Shown here: one piece after another, positions 1 through 8,290 of the stretch
How the letters are laid out: each line of letters opens with the position of its first letter
Numbering within the stretch: the first letter of the stretch is position 1
Origin: Pedobacter agri PB92
Lineage (GTDB): Bacteria; Bacteroidota; Bacteroidia; Sphingobacteriales; Sphingobacteriaceae
DNA: 38,554 nucleotides
NCBI RefSeq assembly: GCF_000258495.1
Contig: NZ_AJLG01000024.1
Coordinates: forward strand, 1 to 38,554
Direction: 5' to 3'
The notes under the pieces: model-generated
Database searches by the model: none
What the model saw: the letters and a program-made list of their open reading frames with translations, nothing else
What the model was told of the DNA's origin: nothing
Program-made: the position numbers and the translations under genes

Positions 1-1
1 A

Positions 2-76
2 ATCGACATAATCTTTCAGAAACTTCAATATCGGATGAAAACCGATAAAATCAATTATCGGCTGATTTCCCGATAA
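2..76 (+). CDS. 3' end of an upstream phage gene (partial)
   Basis: One frame is open from the window edge for 24 codons and ends in TAA at 74-76. The other two plus frames stop within the first 50 bases. The visible tail is basic (ends KINYRLISR). Its place 28 bp upstream of the terminase large subunit would suit a small terminase subunit or another packaging gene, but the fragment is too short to identify. The position argument is inference. Confidence 0.35.
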   Translation: MDIIFQKLQYRMKTDKINYRLISR

Positions 77-104
77 TGCTTATATTTGATAACTTTGTTT
101 TCAA

Positions 105-1430
105 ATGTTAGCAACTCCTAGTTTCAGTGTAAATGTAAAATTTAAACCTCTTTTCAGTTCTGATACGAGGTACAAACATCTTTGGGGTGGCCGTGCCCGC
201 GGCGGCTCCCATGCTGCGACTGATTACTTTCTTTTTCTAATCACCAAAAAGGAATATTTCAGGGGACTGTTTGTCCGTGAAATCTTTGGCGATATCGCCG
301 GATCTTTATTTCAGGATTTCAAAGATAGGCTTAATGTCCAGGTTGAAGCAGGAAACTTAAACGAAGACGACTTCACCATAAACGAGTCAAAGAAAACCAT
401 TCTTTATAAGCCGACTGGCAACACAATCATATCTAAAGGTTTTAAGTCAGCATCATCCAAGTCATCAGCGAAACTGAAATCTATTGCCGGTATTACTCAC
501 GTTTTGATTGAAGAGGCCGAAGAGGTAGACGAAAGTGACTTCAATAAACTGGATGATAGTATTCGTACCAACAAGATCGAAAACATTGAGATCATAATGC
601 TTTTCAATCCACCAGGTAAGAATCATTGGATAATGAAGCGCTGGTATAATCTCATGCCAGCAGTGAGCAGCGTAGGAACTGAGATTGAAGGATGGTACAG
701 AGCAAGTCCGAAAACTAATCCGGATCTGCTATCGATTCATACTACGTTCCTTGACAACCTCAAGAACCTCAACTCAAAAACAATCTCTAAATATCATCAG
801 TACGGGGATCCTGAATCGCCAATGTATAACGAGGATTTCTATTATCGTGATGTTTTGGGACTTGTTTCTGAAGGTGCTAAAGGTAGGATTTACAAGAAAG
901 TTAAACCATGTACTGCAGCGGAATATGATGCATTACCGTATGAACCATTTTACGGCCTCGATTTTGGTTTCTATCCTGATCCTGTTGCTTTTGCTGAACA
1001 TAAGCGGCATAATAATACGCTTTGGAGTAAGCAGCTTATCTATGAGCAGGAACTTACTAACCAACAATTGGCCGAACGGATAAAGCTTGTAATCCGTCAT
1101 CCCAACTCACCAATTTATGCAGATTCAGCGGAGAGTAAATCTATTCAGGAATTGATCGATGAAAGGCTTAATGTTTATGGTGCTGTAAAAGGTCCCGACT
1201 CCGTTGATTTCGGAATTAAAAAGCTTCAAGGATTGACCTGGTATATTACTGAAGATTCAACTGATTTCTGGTTTGAGAATCAAGAATACAAATATCAATT
1301 AGGTGCTGATAAACTTCCAACTGGTAAACCGATCGACAAACATAATCACTTGAAAGATGAAGCTCGTTATGCTGTAATTACTCATGAGATTTACGGAGGC
1401 GGCGAACGCTCAACTGGTAGAAGAAATTAA
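105..1430 (+). CDS. terL: Phage terminase large subunit
   Basis: This is the ATPase/nuclease motor that packages DNA into proheads through the portal. It has 441 residues, a normal length for the family. The N-terminal ATPase has a P-loop-like GGRARGGSH at 28-36 and a Walker B-like HVLIEEAEE at 133-140, then a coupling-like segment LFNPPGKN at 167-174. The C-terminal RuvC-like nuclease has Asp in GLDFG (286), IYADS (340) and HLKDEARYA (418). An in-frame TAA at 90-92 makes ATG 105 the natural start, and it leaves the usual short lead before the P-loop. The canonical P-loop Lys position holds Gly (RGGS instead of GKS), a deviation reported for some terminases. The gene is followed by a cargo insertion rather than directly by the portal gene. 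Confidence 0.9.
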   Translation: MLATPSFSVNVKFKPLFSSDTRYKHLWGGRARGGSHAATDYFLFLITKKEYFRGLFVREIFGDIAGSLFQDFKDRLNVQVEAGNLNEDDFTINESKKTILYKPTGNTIISKGFKSASSKSSAKLKSIAGITHVLIEEAEEVDESDFNKLDDSIRTNKIENIEIIMLFNPPGKNHWIMKRWYNLMPAVSSVGTEIEGWYRASPKTNPDLLSIHTTFLDNLKNLNSKTISKYHQYGDPESPMYNEDFYYRDVLGLVSEGAKGRIYKKVKPCTAAEYDALPYEPFYGLDFGFYPDPVAFAEHKRHNNTLWSKQLIYEQELTNQQLAERIKLVIRHPNSPIYADSAESKSIQELIDERLNVYGAVKGPDSVDFGIKKLQGLTWYITEDSTDFWFENQEYKYQLGADKLPTGKPIDKHNHLKDEARYAVITHEIYGGGERSTGRRN

Positions 1431-1445
1431 TTATAATTCGAGATG

Positions 1446-2729
1446 TTAGACATAACATTCCAATTTTTTATAAACCCCATTGATCTGTGTAGCTATTCCA
1501 ACTACATCAACAACTTTATTTTCATTTAAACTTTTTGTAAAAGTTGAATTTGAATAGTCGCCTTCATTTTTATAGATTATTAAAGCAACTTTTGAATATT
1601 CTTCAGTTTCATTGTTATAATATAGTCGTGCTCCGCCCCTTCCAGTTTCACTATTAATTCTGAAAACCAGAATCCGATATGGCTTTGGAGCTTCATCCAT
1701 GATTACGACCGATGTTTCTAAAAACACCTCTTCAGGAAGCAACTTTGATTCAATTTCATCCTTATAATTTGTCGATAAATAACCTATCGTTGAAAATTTT
1801 CCTGCGTCACTCAATTTTCCGACTTCAATTGTGTCAAAGCTATTATTGGATTTCAAGAATTCGGTAACGTTGGAAAGTTTTTCAGCTGAATTATTTATGC
1901 TATCAACCAAAATATCCGACACGGTTGAGATAGGAGCCAAATGGGCACTAGTTATGATGTCTTCGAAACTACGTTTTAGGGTCCTGAATTGTGCTGAATT
2001 TTCAGGCTGTTTTACTAAAAATCCATCCTCTTCATTTGGGAAATCGTAAGCAACGTAATTGAGATATCCATTTAAAAATTCGGCAACTTTTTTCTTATCA
2101 ATAGCGAAAAGTGTTATTTGTTCTTTGGCTTCAAATTCGATATCAAAATTCAATCTATAACTTCCAATTTGAGAGGGTTGAGAATATATTCTAGGAAAAA
2201 TATTGAACATGCTTAGTGCATGTAAACTTTCCTCAAGGTAATTATATATTTTCAAGTTGATGTTATTCACATCGTTTACCAACGCCTTATGAAAATCTGC
2301 TAATTTACCTCGCAGTGAAAATGAAAAGCTAAGTTCATCCAATGCTAGAAACGTATCTGGTATAAAGGAGTTAGGTAATGGTAAATAATCTGATGGTATA
2401 TATTCTGTGGAGAGTAGGTATTTATGTAAAACTTTGTCATTAATATCCCTATCTATAACAAAGATTTCCTTTGAGCTTTTTATCAAATCTCTATATGATA
2501 TGGCTTTAGCGAAGTAGCTACTAAATTGTCTGTCATCAACTATAATCACAAAGTATCTAAATATATCATTATCTTCATCTTCACTTACGAAAGAGCCCAA
2601 TAATTTGTTGCCATAACGATTAGTCCCTGTAAATAAAATTGGATATTCATCGAAATGAAGAATTTGATAGTTGTCGGTTATAATCGGCAAATCAGAATTG
2701 ATGGAACTATCTGTATTGATATCGAACAT
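1446..2729 (-). CDS. Unknown 427-aa protein, DUF6575-like, cargo operon gene 2
   Basis: This is a soluble, acidic protein of 427 residues with no signal peptide or membrane helix. The N-terminal part (about 20-90: ILFTGTNRYGNKLLGSF, then a V/I-rich strand with FVIIVDD) resembles, from memory, the DUF6575-type domain of uncharacterised bacterial proteins; I am not certain of this. The C-terminal part (about 330-427) looks like a separate beta-rich domain (VVIMDEAPKPYRILVFRIN, GGARLYYNN). It lies on the strand opposite to all surrounding late genes and starts 2 bp after the stop of the 147-aa gene, so the two form one operon. Its 3' end is 15 bp from the terminase stop, convergent. It looks more AT-rich than the head genes. 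Function unknown; context suggests cargo such as defence or lysogenic conversion. Confidence 0.75.
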   Translation of the reverse strand: MFDINTDSSINSDLPIITDNYQILHFDEYPILFTGTNRYGNKLLGSFVSEDEDNDIFRYFVIIVDDRQFSSYFAKAISYRDLIKSSKEIFVIDRDINDKVLHKYLLSTEYIPSDYLPLPNSFIPDTFLALDELSFSFSLRGKLADFHKALVNDVNNINLKIYNYLEESLHALSMFNIFPRIYSQPSQIGSYRLNFDIEFEAKEQITLFAIDKKKVAEFLNGYLNYVAYDFPNEEDGFLVKQPENSAQFRTLKRSFEDIITSAHLAPISTVSDILVDSINNSAEKLSNVTEFLKSNNSFDTIEVGKLSDAGKFSTIGYLSTNYKDEIESKLLPEEVFLETSVVIMDEAPKPYRILVFRINSETGRGGARLYYNNETEEYSKVALIIYKNEGDYSNSTFTKSLNENKVVDVVGIATQINGVYKKLECYV

Positions 2730-2731
2730 AA

Positions 2732-3175
2732 TTAAACTATGGTTAAAGGAATCATATCAATCAATTCGACATCTTCTACTGTAAATGAATCTTCCTTGTA
2801 AAAGTCATAGTGATATTCGTTATAAACTATCTGATTTGGAGTATGTTTAACAAGTCCTTTATTTGCCTTAAATTTAATGATACATAGGTTTTTCTTGAAC
2901 TGGGGACTTATTGCTGCTGAATATTTATATTTTTCTAATAGCAACGAAGAGCTCGAATCATTCCAAAGTTCAATTGATACACCATTATAACCACAGACTT
3001 CCTCGCATTTAGACTCGTCGCTTGGGATCTTGTTTCTTTCAATATGATTTTTAAAATCTGAGTTCTTGAGGCTCGGAGCCCTTTTAACACTTCTAGCAAA
3101 AAAATTTGTCAAATCTTCGTGGGCGTCAGTTAGGCAATCACAGTGTGTATTTTTTGAGATTTTATCGTAAGGCAT
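2732..3175 (-). CDS. Unknown 147-aa cysteine-containing protein, cargo operon gene 1
   Basis: This is the first gene of the minus-strand two-gene operon, ending 2 bp before the 427-aa gene starts. Cysteines and histidines cluster in the N-terminal half (THCDC near residues 10-14, then KCEEVCGYNG near 57-65), which could be a metal site, but the spacing matches no finger I recognise. The C-terminal half is beta-rich (NLCIIKFKANKG, QIVYNEYHYDFYKED, VELIDMIPLTIV). No signal peptide or membrane helix is seen. It is divergent from the TIR/NDT-like gene with a 93-bp gap that must hold both promoters. I do not recognise the family. Tight coupling suggests a partner, regulator or antitoxin of the 427-aa protein; that is inference. 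Confidence 0.7.
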   Translation of the reverse strand: MPYDKISKNTHCDCLTDAHEDLTNFFARSVKRAPSLKNSDFKNHIERNKIPSDESKCEEVCGYNGVSIELWNDSSSSLLLEKYKYSAAISPQFKKNLCIIKFKANKGLVKHTPNQIVYNEYHYDFYKEDSFTVEDVELIDMIPLTIV

Positions 3176-3268
3176 TTGAGAGCAGTATTAGATCGTAAAT
3201 ATATAATAATTTTCTGCTGAATGAAATGTAAAAAGATTACTATTTTAGCCAACCTAAATTAATGGCTC

Positions 3269-4192
3269 ATGGCTAAGCAATCAGAAAAACAAAAAGAAGA
3301 AAACCAAGGTCCCCTAAATGATATTCCTGTAATTAACGAGTGTTTCATAATAACACCAATCGGAGAATACAATTCAGAAACATTTGTTAAAGCTATGGGA
3401 TTGATAAACTCCGTGATTAACCCCGTATTGAAAGAATTCAATTTTAAGGCAACGCCGGCAAACGAGATAAATACATCGGGTTCAATCAATAAACAAATTA
3501 TCAAAAGGATTTTAGAAGACAAACTCGCAATTGCGAATTTGACAGATTTAAACCCAAATGTTATGTACGAGTTAGCACTTAGGCATGCTGCTCGTCTGCC
3601 GGTTATTACTATGGCTGAGAAAGGGACCAGATTGCCATTTGATATTACTGATCAGAGAACAATATTCTATATCGACTCGTTAGCAGGATCTGAAGCTGCT
3701 AAGCCTCAATTGAGGGCTATGATTGAGGAAGCACTAACTGGTGAACTGCCTGAAAATCCTATTTATGATGTATTGCAGCAAGAGTCGATTTTGAAGAATG
3801 TTAAACAGGATGATCCTATAAATTTGCTTATGAATACGGTTAATCAAATGGAAACCAAATTTATGAATGCAATAAATGATATTAAAAACAGTTCCTTTCA
3901 ATCAAAGCCATCTCCACCATCATATCCAAACGTACAACAAAATAGATCATTCAATATTAGTGGCACGGCTGATTCCAGTATTCATAACATGACAACAATC
4001 GTGAGTTCTCTGCATCAGTTTCTCAAGAAAGTTGATAATAATGCGGCTTATCGAGGTGGGTCACTTACATCTGACGGTAAATTTGATGTCGGTTTTACAT
4101 TCTCCAAACTGGTTGATGATAGCTATTTAAGAGCTCACTTAATTGTCAATAAAATAGACGGTATACAAATCACCAGTGTAAATAGATTATAA
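3269..4192 (+). CDS. Nucleoside 2-deoxyribosyltransferase/TIR-like domain protein
   Basis: The N-terminal Rossmann-like domain (about 24-160) carries the signature of NDT/TIR-like nucleotide-processing proteins: CFIITPIG at 25-32, SGSI plus QII at 70-78, LTDLNPNVMYELALRHA at 91-107 and LPFDITDQRTIFY at 122-134. Glu101 (in MYEL) sits where NDT enzymes carry the catalytic Glu. Relatives cleave N-glycosidic bonds of nucleosides or NAD, or bind nucleotide signals, and many act in anti-phage abortive defence. A Pro/Ser linker (about 205-230) leads to a small C-terminal domain (235-307) that may be the sensor. The gene stands between the divergent cargo operon and the promoter of the head genes. 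The domain call is well supported by motifs; a defence role is inferred. It could also act in nucleotide salvage. Confidence 0.75.
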   Translation: MAKQSEKQKEENQGPLNDIPVINECFIITPIGEYNSETFVKAMGLINSVINPVLKEFNFKATPANEINTSGSINKQIIKRILEDKLAIANLTDLNPNVMYELALRHAARLPVITMAEKGTRLPFDITDQRTIFYIDSLAGSEAAKPQLRAMIEEALTGELPENPIYDVLQQESILKNVKQDDPINLLMNTVNQMETKFMNAINDIKNSSFQSKPSPPSYPNVQQNRSFNISGTADSSIHNMTTIVSSLHQFLKKVDNNAAYRGGSLTSDGKFDVGFTFSKLVDDSYLRAHLIVNKIDGIQITSVNRL

Positions 4193-4204
4193 AATAATCA
4201 AAAG

Positions 4205-4233
4205 TTTGCAATCAAATATTTTTTCTATATTTG
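4205..4233 (+). promoter_or_regulatory. Bacteroidota-type promoter for the head operon
   Basis: TTTG at 4205-4208 (-33 element), a 17-bp spacer and TATATTTG at 4226-4233 (TAnnTTTG -7 element) match the Bacteroidota housekeeping sigma consensus. It lies right after the cargo gene stop and leaves an untranslated leader of about 75 nt before the ATG at 4317. It would restart transcription of the structural genes downstream of the cargo insertion. Confidence 0.65.
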
Positions 4234-4316
4234 AACTTAAATGGCCATAGGCCTGTTCTTTTAAATATTCTCGCTACGGGACTGCGGATAATTATTCACT
4301 TTAAATCAAATTAAAA

Positions 4317-4952
4317 ATGAATTTATTTGGCGACTGTCCATTAGAGGATGCTCTAATTGAGATCCTTAGACAAAACTGTAATTTTAAAATCGGCCAAGGC
4401 GCAAAGCTTTTCTTCGGTCGTATTGGTGCAACCGCTCCATTTACTCCAACTTCTATCCTTACCAAAACGGCATGGGATGCTTTAATTTCTGCAACCGATG
4501 AAACCAAGATCGTAGTAACTAACTACATCACCAATCTTGTTATTGCCGGTACTGATTCAGTTGAAGAGGGCGGTGAAACAAACCTTCGTCGTATGCCTGA
4601 GCTTGTTGATGGCGGTAATGCAGCTGCAACATTCAACCCTCGTGGTATTGAGCCAGCTATCAGAGCAGCAATGCAAAAGCTTACTCCATACAGCGCCATT
4701 CAGCCTGGCGTTTCTGAATTGGGTTTCGGAATTATCAATTCTGATGGCGATTTGATCGTTGACAAAACAACTGTTTTAATCCCGATTTACAACTTCTTTT
4801 TAGGTGATACGGATGTAGTTGCTGAAAAAGGCAAGTCCAATTCATCGATCGGTAAGTTCATGCTTGAATTTGGATGGTCTAACAATCTTGTTAAATACAC
4901 TCCTTCATTCAACATCCTTGCAACTTATCCAGCTGTTACTGTAACTCCATAA
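4317..4952 (+). CDS. Putative phage structural protein (tail-tube or head-associated)
   Basis: This 211-residue soluble protein is rich in Thr, Val, Ala and Gly, with alternating strand-like segments, as in tail-tube or decoration proteins. The middle part (about 50-110: WDALISATDETKIVVTNYI, AGTDSVEEGGETNLRR) recalls major tail proteins of Bacteroidota phages, but I cannot prove the match. It has its own strong promoter with a long AT-rich leader, consistent with a high-copy virion component. The next gene starts 2 bp after its stop. The position before the portal gene is unusual for a tail-tube protein, so a capsid-associated role remains possible. Confidence 0.6.
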   Translation: MNLFGDCPLEDALIEILRQNCNFKIGQGAKLFFGRIGATAPFTPTSILTKTAWDALISATDETKIVVTNYITNLVIAGTDSVEEGGETNLRRMPELVDGGNAAATFNPRGIEPAIRAAMQKLTPYSAIQPGVSELGFGIINSDGDLIVDKTTVLIPIYNFFLGDTDVVAEKGKSNSSIGKFMLEFGWSNNLVKYTPSFNILATYPAVTVTP

Positions 4953-4954
4953 TC

Positions 4955-5206
4955 ATGGTAACGCAAGTTGTATTAGAATGTCCGTCCGAACCGAAAGGCC
5001 GGACATTCTCCCTTGAGCATGCCAATCGATTACTCAAGGTGCAGGGAAATGCGCCAGATGGTTGGAAATTAAAAGAAGGTCAGAAATTCGAGCTAAACAA
5101 CAATGGTGTTATCATCAGAACAAGCGATCAAGTTAATTCAGGACAAAGTAAATCACGAGCTGGTCGCAAAGGCAATAGCTCACGAGGAACGAATTCGGTT
5201 TCATAG
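4955..5206 (+). CDS. Small phage protein overlapping the portal gene
   Basis: This 83-residue protein begins 2 bp after the previous stop. Residues 18-55 (FSLEHANRLLKVQ, then WKLKEGQKFELNNNG) look like a conserved small protein often placed next to Bacteroidota phage portal genes; function unknown. The last 35 residues (from about TSDQVNSGQ) are basic and Ser/Gly-rich, without apparent fold. They are encoded within the first 104 nt of the portal gene in another frame, so this tail is probably shaped by the overlapping portal sequence. Confidence 0.65.
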   Translation: MVTQVVLECPSEPKGRTFSLEHANRLLKVQGNAPDGWKLKEGQKFELNNNGVIIRTSDQVNSGQSKSRAGRKGNSSRGTNSVS

Positions 5207-6815
5207 TCAGCTATGTACCGATGCATCTGATACTTCATCGTATTACAAAACCTTTTTAAGCAGGATCGAAAAGATACTTCCGAAAGATAAGTATCTAAGA
5301 TTTACTGAAGTGTTCGACTTTCCAGTTCCTACAACGGATCTGGTTGATGTTGTATTTTCTGAACTTTCCAAAGTATTTGATGCGCAAAATAAAAACTTAA
5401 GCTATCAATTTTCAAGGCCTGAGAGCCGTGAGGACTTTACCAACTATCTTGAATGGATGGAGTTTTCCCAATTCTGGGAAAATGAATGTTTTGAAGCTAT
5501 CCGTAACCGGGTTAACACTATCCAGGTTGTTGATATGGCAATCATCAAAGGAAATGGAAAGCCTCAGCCTTATGTTTTTAATCTGAACATCGAAAGGGTA
5601 ATTGCGATCGAGATAAATGACGATGGGAATATCTCGTTTCTTGCTTATAAGGATCAGGGCCGTATCGTTTCTATCGATGAAAACTATTATCGGACGTACA
5701 ATATCGATGGTGAAGATCTAAAGTCAATCACAATTCATATTGAAAACAGACATTTACTTGGCTACGCTCCGGCTCGTTTCCTGATGACTGACAACATCGG
5801 TAAAAGCAAAATGATCAAACAAAGCCCGATATCTAAGGCGCTTTGGGCACTTGATCGTTTATTGTTCCGTATCATCTCAGGAGAAAATCTTGAAGACTAT
5901 GCAGCTTATCCGATCTATTCGATTTATGATGAGGATTGCAATTTTAAGGATGTTCACGGGAATACTTGCCAGGGCGGTAAAATAACCGGCATCAATCAGG
6001 GCGGCATCGATTATGTCGTAGATTGCCCATCTTGTAAAGATAATTTCTACATGGGACCAGGTTCCATTCTTACATCAAAGGCGCCACGTACCAAAGATCA
6101 GGCTGACTTGCTCGATCAGGTAAAGATCACGTCGGCCGATGTAGAAAGTTTGGAATATATCAATGGTGCAGTCGATCGCCGTAAGTCCGGAATTCTATTT
6201 TCATGCGTTGGGTTCGATCCTGAATCCCAAACAGGCAAAGCCCAAAATGAAATTAAGGTCATATCTACCTACGATTCAAGGCAGTCAATTTTGATGAAGC
6301 TAAAGCGCAACATTGAAAAGGCTAAAAAATTCGTAATTGATACCATCGCAGCGCTTCGCTATGGTCAATCTTATCTTGGTTGTACTGTTGATGAAGGATC
6401 TCGATTTTACCTAGCTACATCACAACAGCTAACGGAAAAACTTGCAGACGCAAAGGCAAACGGAGCATCTCAGTTCGAGATAGCTATGATCAAAAATGAG
6501 ATTTATTCGAATGAGTACCGTAACAATCCGGAGCAGCTGCAGCGCATTGAAATTCTTAAGCGCCTTGAGCCTTTCTGTGATTTAAGTTTTGATCAGGTAG
6601 TCACTTTAAAAGAGAAATTTCCGCTAAACGATTTGGATTTGTTTATTAAGTTTAATTTTGATTACTTTGTATGCAAATTCGAAGATGAAAACGGCAGTAT
6701 CACTGATTTTGGAGCTTTATTGCCTATGTCTGAAAGAATTGAAATAATCAAAAATCAATTATTTAGTTATGGCAACAGAGAATTCAAACAACAACCAATC
6801 ATCCCAGCCGTCTAA
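5103..6815 (+). CDS. Putative portal protein
   Basis: This 570-residue protein would form the dodecameric portal ring through which terminase packages DNA. The N-terminal helix (HEERIRFHSQL, about 27-37), KDKYLRFTEVFDFPVPT (about 61-77) and the late helical segment match the general pattern of Bacteroidota phage portals. A cysteine cluster at about 275-315 (CNFKD, NTCQGG, CPSCK) looks like a zinc-ribbon insertion. The ATG at 5103 lies inside the previous gene, giving a 104-nt overlap. No later in-frame Met exists before the conserved-looking N-terminal helix, so the overlap seems real. The order portal, coiled-coil protein, scaffold-like protein, major capsid protein supports the call. Confidence is limited by the lack of a diagnostic portal motif. 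Confidence 0.65.
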   Translation: MVLSSEQAIKLIQDKVNHELVAKAIAHEERIRFHSQLCTDASDTSSYYKTFLSRIEKILPKDKYLRFTEVFDFPVPTTDLVDVVFSELSKVFDAQNKNLSYQFSRPESREDFTNYLEWMEFSQFWENECFEAIRNRVNTIQVVDMAIIKGNGKPQPYVFNLNIERVIAIEINDDGNISFLAYKDQGRIVSIDENYYRTYNIDGEDLKSITIHIENRHLLGYAPARFLMTDNIGKSKMIKQSPISKALWALDRLLFRIISGENLEDYAAYPIYSIYDEDCNFKDVHGNTCQGGKITGINQGGIDYVVDCPSCKDNFYMGPGSILTSKAPRTKDQADLLDQVKITSADVESLEYINGAVDRRKSGILFSCVGFDPESQTGKAQNEIKVISTYDSRQSILMKLKRNIEKAKKFVIDTIAALRYGQSYLGCTVDEGSRFYLATSQQLTEKLADAKANGASQFEIAMIKNEIYSNEYRNNPEQLQRIEILKRLEPFCDLSFDQVVTLKEKFPLNDLDLFIKFNFDYFVCKFEDENGSITDFGALLPMSERIEIIKNQLFSYGNREFKQQPIIPAV

Positions 6816-7272
6816 AGCGGAACAGGATGCAGCTGCGAAAGTTAAACAACTGGAAGCGGAAAGAGATCAGTATAAAGCTAAACTTAAAGCCCTTGAGGAT
6901 AAAGAAGCTGCTGATAAATTAAAAGCGGAACAGGATGCAGCTGAGAAAGCTGAAGAGGAAAAAGAAGCGGAACAAAAAAATGAGCAGGATGCAAAAGCTG
7001 CGGCCGCTGCCAAAAAGCCTTTGAAGCTTAAACACAAAGATGAGGAATATGAATATCCTGCAAGTGAAAAGGAAAACTTCATTGTTCGTCATTCGAAAAT
7101 GTTCAAATCGCCGACTGGTCAGTCGATGGAAGATCCAGGTTCAGTAAGAATTCAGATCTATCGCCCGGAGGTTTACGCTGATTTGATCAACGAGAACGAA
7201 AAAACTGGCGAACAAAATGCATTCGTTCAGTCAGGTGAAAAAACGATCGTACTTCACGATCCTACCAAGTAA
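6769..7272 (+). CDS. Coiled-coil head-region protein
   Basis: This 167-residue protein overlaps the portal gene end by 47 nt. Residues 15-85 are an Ala/Glu/Lys/Gln-rich coiled coil containing a direct repeat: KAEQDAA occurs near residues 16 and 52, and about 20 nt are repeated at about 6816 and 6924. The C-terminal 80 residues form a compact domain (KPLKLKHKDEEYEYP, VRIQIYRPEVYADLI). Position between portal and scaffold suggests a minor head or assembly protein. No family recognised. Confidence 0.7.
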   Translation: MATENSNNNQSSQPSKAEQDAAAKVKQLEAERDQYKAKLKALEDKEAADKLKAEQDAAEKAEEEKEAEQKNEQDAKAAAAAKKPLKLKHKDEEYEYPASEKENFIVRHSKMFKSPTGQSMEDPGSVRIQIYRPEVYADLINENEKTGEQNAFVQSGEKTIVLHDPTK

Positions 7273-7304
7273 TCAAAACCAATCAATAAGAACGGGAAAC
7301 TTAT

Positions 7305-8213
7305 ATGAACTTAGAAGAAATTCAAGCCGAATTGGCCACAAACACAGAACTTAAAACTGGTTTGCTCGGAGCTTTAGAAAGTGATTTATTCACTCACGCT
7401 AAATCTAAAGGCCTAATTGTTCGTACTGCAGATGAAGAGAAATCTCATTTGGAGAACTTCGAAAAAGAAAAACTTAATCCTCGTATCAGCGAGATTTACT
7501 CTTACATCGATAAAGATGTTAAAGAGGCTTCTGGTATTGAGAGAGAAGCTCAAGAAAAAACCTATGCGTATGTGAAGCGTGTAGCTGCTTCTTTACTTGG
7601 GCAAAAAATTGACCTTGAGAAAAAACTCAATGATGCGTTGGCGGGAAAAGGTGATGAGCTTACAAAAGCTGAGCTTGCCTCTTTGAAAACTACGCTTGCT
7701 GAGAAAGACAAAGCGCTTACTGATTTAGAAGCAAAATCTAAAACAGAGACGTTCGGCTTAAAGGTTGGTTTCGGTGTTGATCGTTTCTTAGCTGGTCAAA
7801 AGATCTACGTTCCTGCTCACGTGCCGGAAGCAGATCGCAAAGCTTACGTTGACGCTCGCATCAATTACATTAAATCCGATTTCCTTAACACTTTCAAACC
7901 TGAGGAAACCGACAAAGGGATTGTTTTCAAAGATGCATCTGGTAACATTCAGATGGACACCGCGAAAGCAGCTGCCAAAACAGAGGCCGACCTAATCGCT
8001 GAACGCTACAAATTTGATTTTGAGCAGGCAGAGGAAGAAGGTGGAGGCGCTGGATCAGGCAAAAAAGGCGATAAAACAGATGTTGCACTTTTAGCTCAAG
8101 TAAAGGATAAAGAAACCCTTTATGACTATCTAGCTAAAAAAGGACTTGTAATGGGTAGTCCTGAATGGCTTAAAGAGCGTGAAGAAATGTCTAAAAAATT
8201 AAACATCGTCTAA
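7305..8213 (+). CDS. Putative head scaffolding protein
   Basis: This 302-residue, highly charged helical protein has a central coiled coil (about 95-150, with KIDLEKKLNDALAGK and LKTTLAEKDKALTDLEAK) and a Gly-rich linker (EEEGGGAGSGKKGDK, about 246-260) before a short C-terminal helix pair. Scaffold proteins that template procapsids and are lost on maturation are typically helical, acidic and encoded just upstream of the major capsid gene, as here. The assignment rests on composition and position, not on a family motif. Confidence 0.65.
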   Translation: MNLEEIQAELATNTELKTGLLGALESDLFTHAKSKGLIVRTADEEKSHLENFEKEKLNPRISEIYSYIDKDVKEASGIEREAQEKTYAYVKRVAASLLGQKIDLEKKLNDALAGKGDELTKAELASLKTTLAEKDKALTDLEAKSKTETFGLKVGFGVDRFLAGQKIYVPAHVPEADRKAYVDARINYIKSDFLNTFKPEETDKGIVFKDASGNIQMDTAKAAAKTEADLIAERYKFDFEQAEEEGGGAGSGKKGDKTDVALLAQVKDKETLYDYLAKKGLVMGSPEWLKEREEMSKKLNIV

Positions 8214-8290
8214 TTCAAATCTAAAATTCAATGCAACTAAGGGACTGTTGCGAACAAACAAATTGTTTAACCCCCTTTTTATAAATTAAA

